A stretch of 64,000 nt of DNA. Source: Rotaria sordida. Taxonomy: Eukaryota; Rotifera; Eurotatoria; Philodinida; Philodinidae. The translations under genes and the position numbers were made by a program. Below are positions 63,302-64,000 of the stretch, piece after piece. Under the pieces are notes generated by a model. That model was not told where the DNA came from, did not search any database, and worked only from the letters and a program-made list of their open reading frames with translations. Positions within the stretch are counted from its first letter, which is position 1, and every line of letters begins with the position of its first letter. The stretch covers positions 47,429 to 111,428 of the forward strand of contig CAJNOL010000687.1 of assembly GCA_905250125.1 (NCBI GenBank), written 5' to 3'.

Positions 63302-64000
63302 ATGGCACATACGGCACTCAATGATGAGGAAATTAAGGAATATTTCGATACTCCGGGTATATTCATTAGTTTTTCACTTTTCTTTTTTTTTTACCTACTT
63401 CACCTTTTTCATTTCATTGTACAGAGGAACTTGAAAAGAAAATCAAAACTTTAGCAGATTTTATTCGCAATGCAAAACATTTCGTTGTCTATACAGGTGC
63501 AGGTGAGTGATCTTCATTCTTTTAAAACGAAGTTTCTATATTAACATGAATAAAACAGGTATATCGACATCAGCTGGCATCAACGACTTTCGCGGTCCTA
63601 CGGGTGTTTGGACAGCTCGAGCGAGAGGTTTTGCTTCACCGCCACAGACTGTCCGCAATCCAGAACCAACATTGACACATATGGCCTTTGTCGAGCTAAT
63701 GAGAAACAATTATCTCAAATGTTTAGTTTCTCAGAATTGTGATGGTCTTCATCTTAAAAGTGGAATACCAACGAACCAAATTGCTGAACTACACGGAAAT
63801 TCCAACTGTGAAGCTTGTGCAAAGTGTGGAAAAGTCTATTACAGACAAGGACATGTCCACAACTATGAACATCATACTTGGCTAACGGGAAATCTGTGTA
63901 CAACACCGAATTGCAATGGGCGTCTACGTTGTACAACTGTTGCCTTTACTCAGTCGATGCCTGACGTTTGTTTGAATAGAGCAATTAAAGAATCACAAAT
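63302..64000 (+). CDS. Sirtuin, SIRT6/7-like NAD-dependent deacylase (5' part)
   Basis: Three exons are visible (63302-63356, 63425-63502, 63559 to the window end), giving about 191 residues before truncation. The NAD-binding signature GAGISTSAGINDFRGPTGVW (about residues 43-62) with the PTGVW ending points to class IV (SIRT6/7). The QNCDGLH motif and the catalytic His in AELHGN are present. A zinc-ribbon region follows with CEACAKCG and CTTPNC. After it, where sirtuins usually have GxLRxxIVxFGE, this one reads GRLRCTTVAFTQSMPD, a clear divergence at a conserved segment. Sirtuins remove acyl groups from lysine using NAD, and SIRT6/7 act in the nucleus. The 3' half lies beyond the window. Confidence 0.88.

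Overview
The window is nuclear DNA of a small-genome invertebrate. It is AT-rich, most genes are split by short GT-AG introns (about 50-110 bp) among a few long ones, and there are no operons or ribosome binding sites. My best guess is a bdelloid rotifer. The reasons are an arginine ADP-ribosyltransferase joined to TPR repeats (a family expanded in bdelloids), two genes that look microbial or fungal in origin beside ordinary animal genes, many decayed Tc1/mariner and foldback elements, and TG-rich patches resembling the TGTGGG telomere unit I recall for bdelloids. The species call is inference.

Layout. 0.2-2.7 kb: a small secreted protein with a duplicated six-cysteine domain. 2.7-8.7 kb: transposon debris (palindromic MITE, dead Tc1 transposase, mariner deletion derivative) and AT-rich spacer. 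8.7-12.7 kb: two neuronal-calcium-sensor EF-hand genes, tail to tail, sharing three intron positions. 13.6-14.8 kb: an ankyrin-repeat gene. 15-19.5 kb: a TA-flanked MITE, a tRNA-derived SINE and spacer. 19.5-37.7 kb: a 19-exon Dscam-like Ig/FN3 receptor whose long introns hold a large foldback element, a second SINE copy and a palindromic MITE. 39.2-40.7 kb (minus): a three-Ig lachesin/IgLON-like protein. 42.4-43 kb (minus): fragments of an unidentified gene. 44-46.8 kb: the broken ADP-ribosyltransferase/TPR gene. 48.8-51.6 kb: a 12-exon SLC5 sodium-coupled transporter. 55.1-55.5 kb (minus): an intronless YpsA-like 'putative molybdenum carrier'. 56.3-58.1 kb: a cytochrome P450 resembling CYP55/P450nor, the fungal nitric oxide reductase. 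58-63.3 kb: repeat-rich spacer. 63.3 kb to the end: a SIRT6/7-like sirtuin, cut by the window edge.

How the genes relate. Animal gene order rarely shows a pathway, and most of these genes look independent. Two groupings stand out. The Dscam-like receptor, the lachesin-like protein and the calcium sensors fit neuronal functions. From 44 kb on, several genes belong to families that use or bind nicotinamide nucleotides: ADP-ribosyltransferase (NAD), SLC5 (one member family carries nicotinate), YpsA-like SLOG fold (nucleotide ligands), P450nor-like (NADH) and sirtuin (NAD). That may be coincidence. The most unusual single item is the P450nor-like gene about 750 bp from the bacterial-type YpsA-like gene, which suggests an island of acquired genes.

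Exon coordinates were worked out by hand from reading frame and splice consensus, without transcript data. Family assignments come from motif recognition, not database searches.
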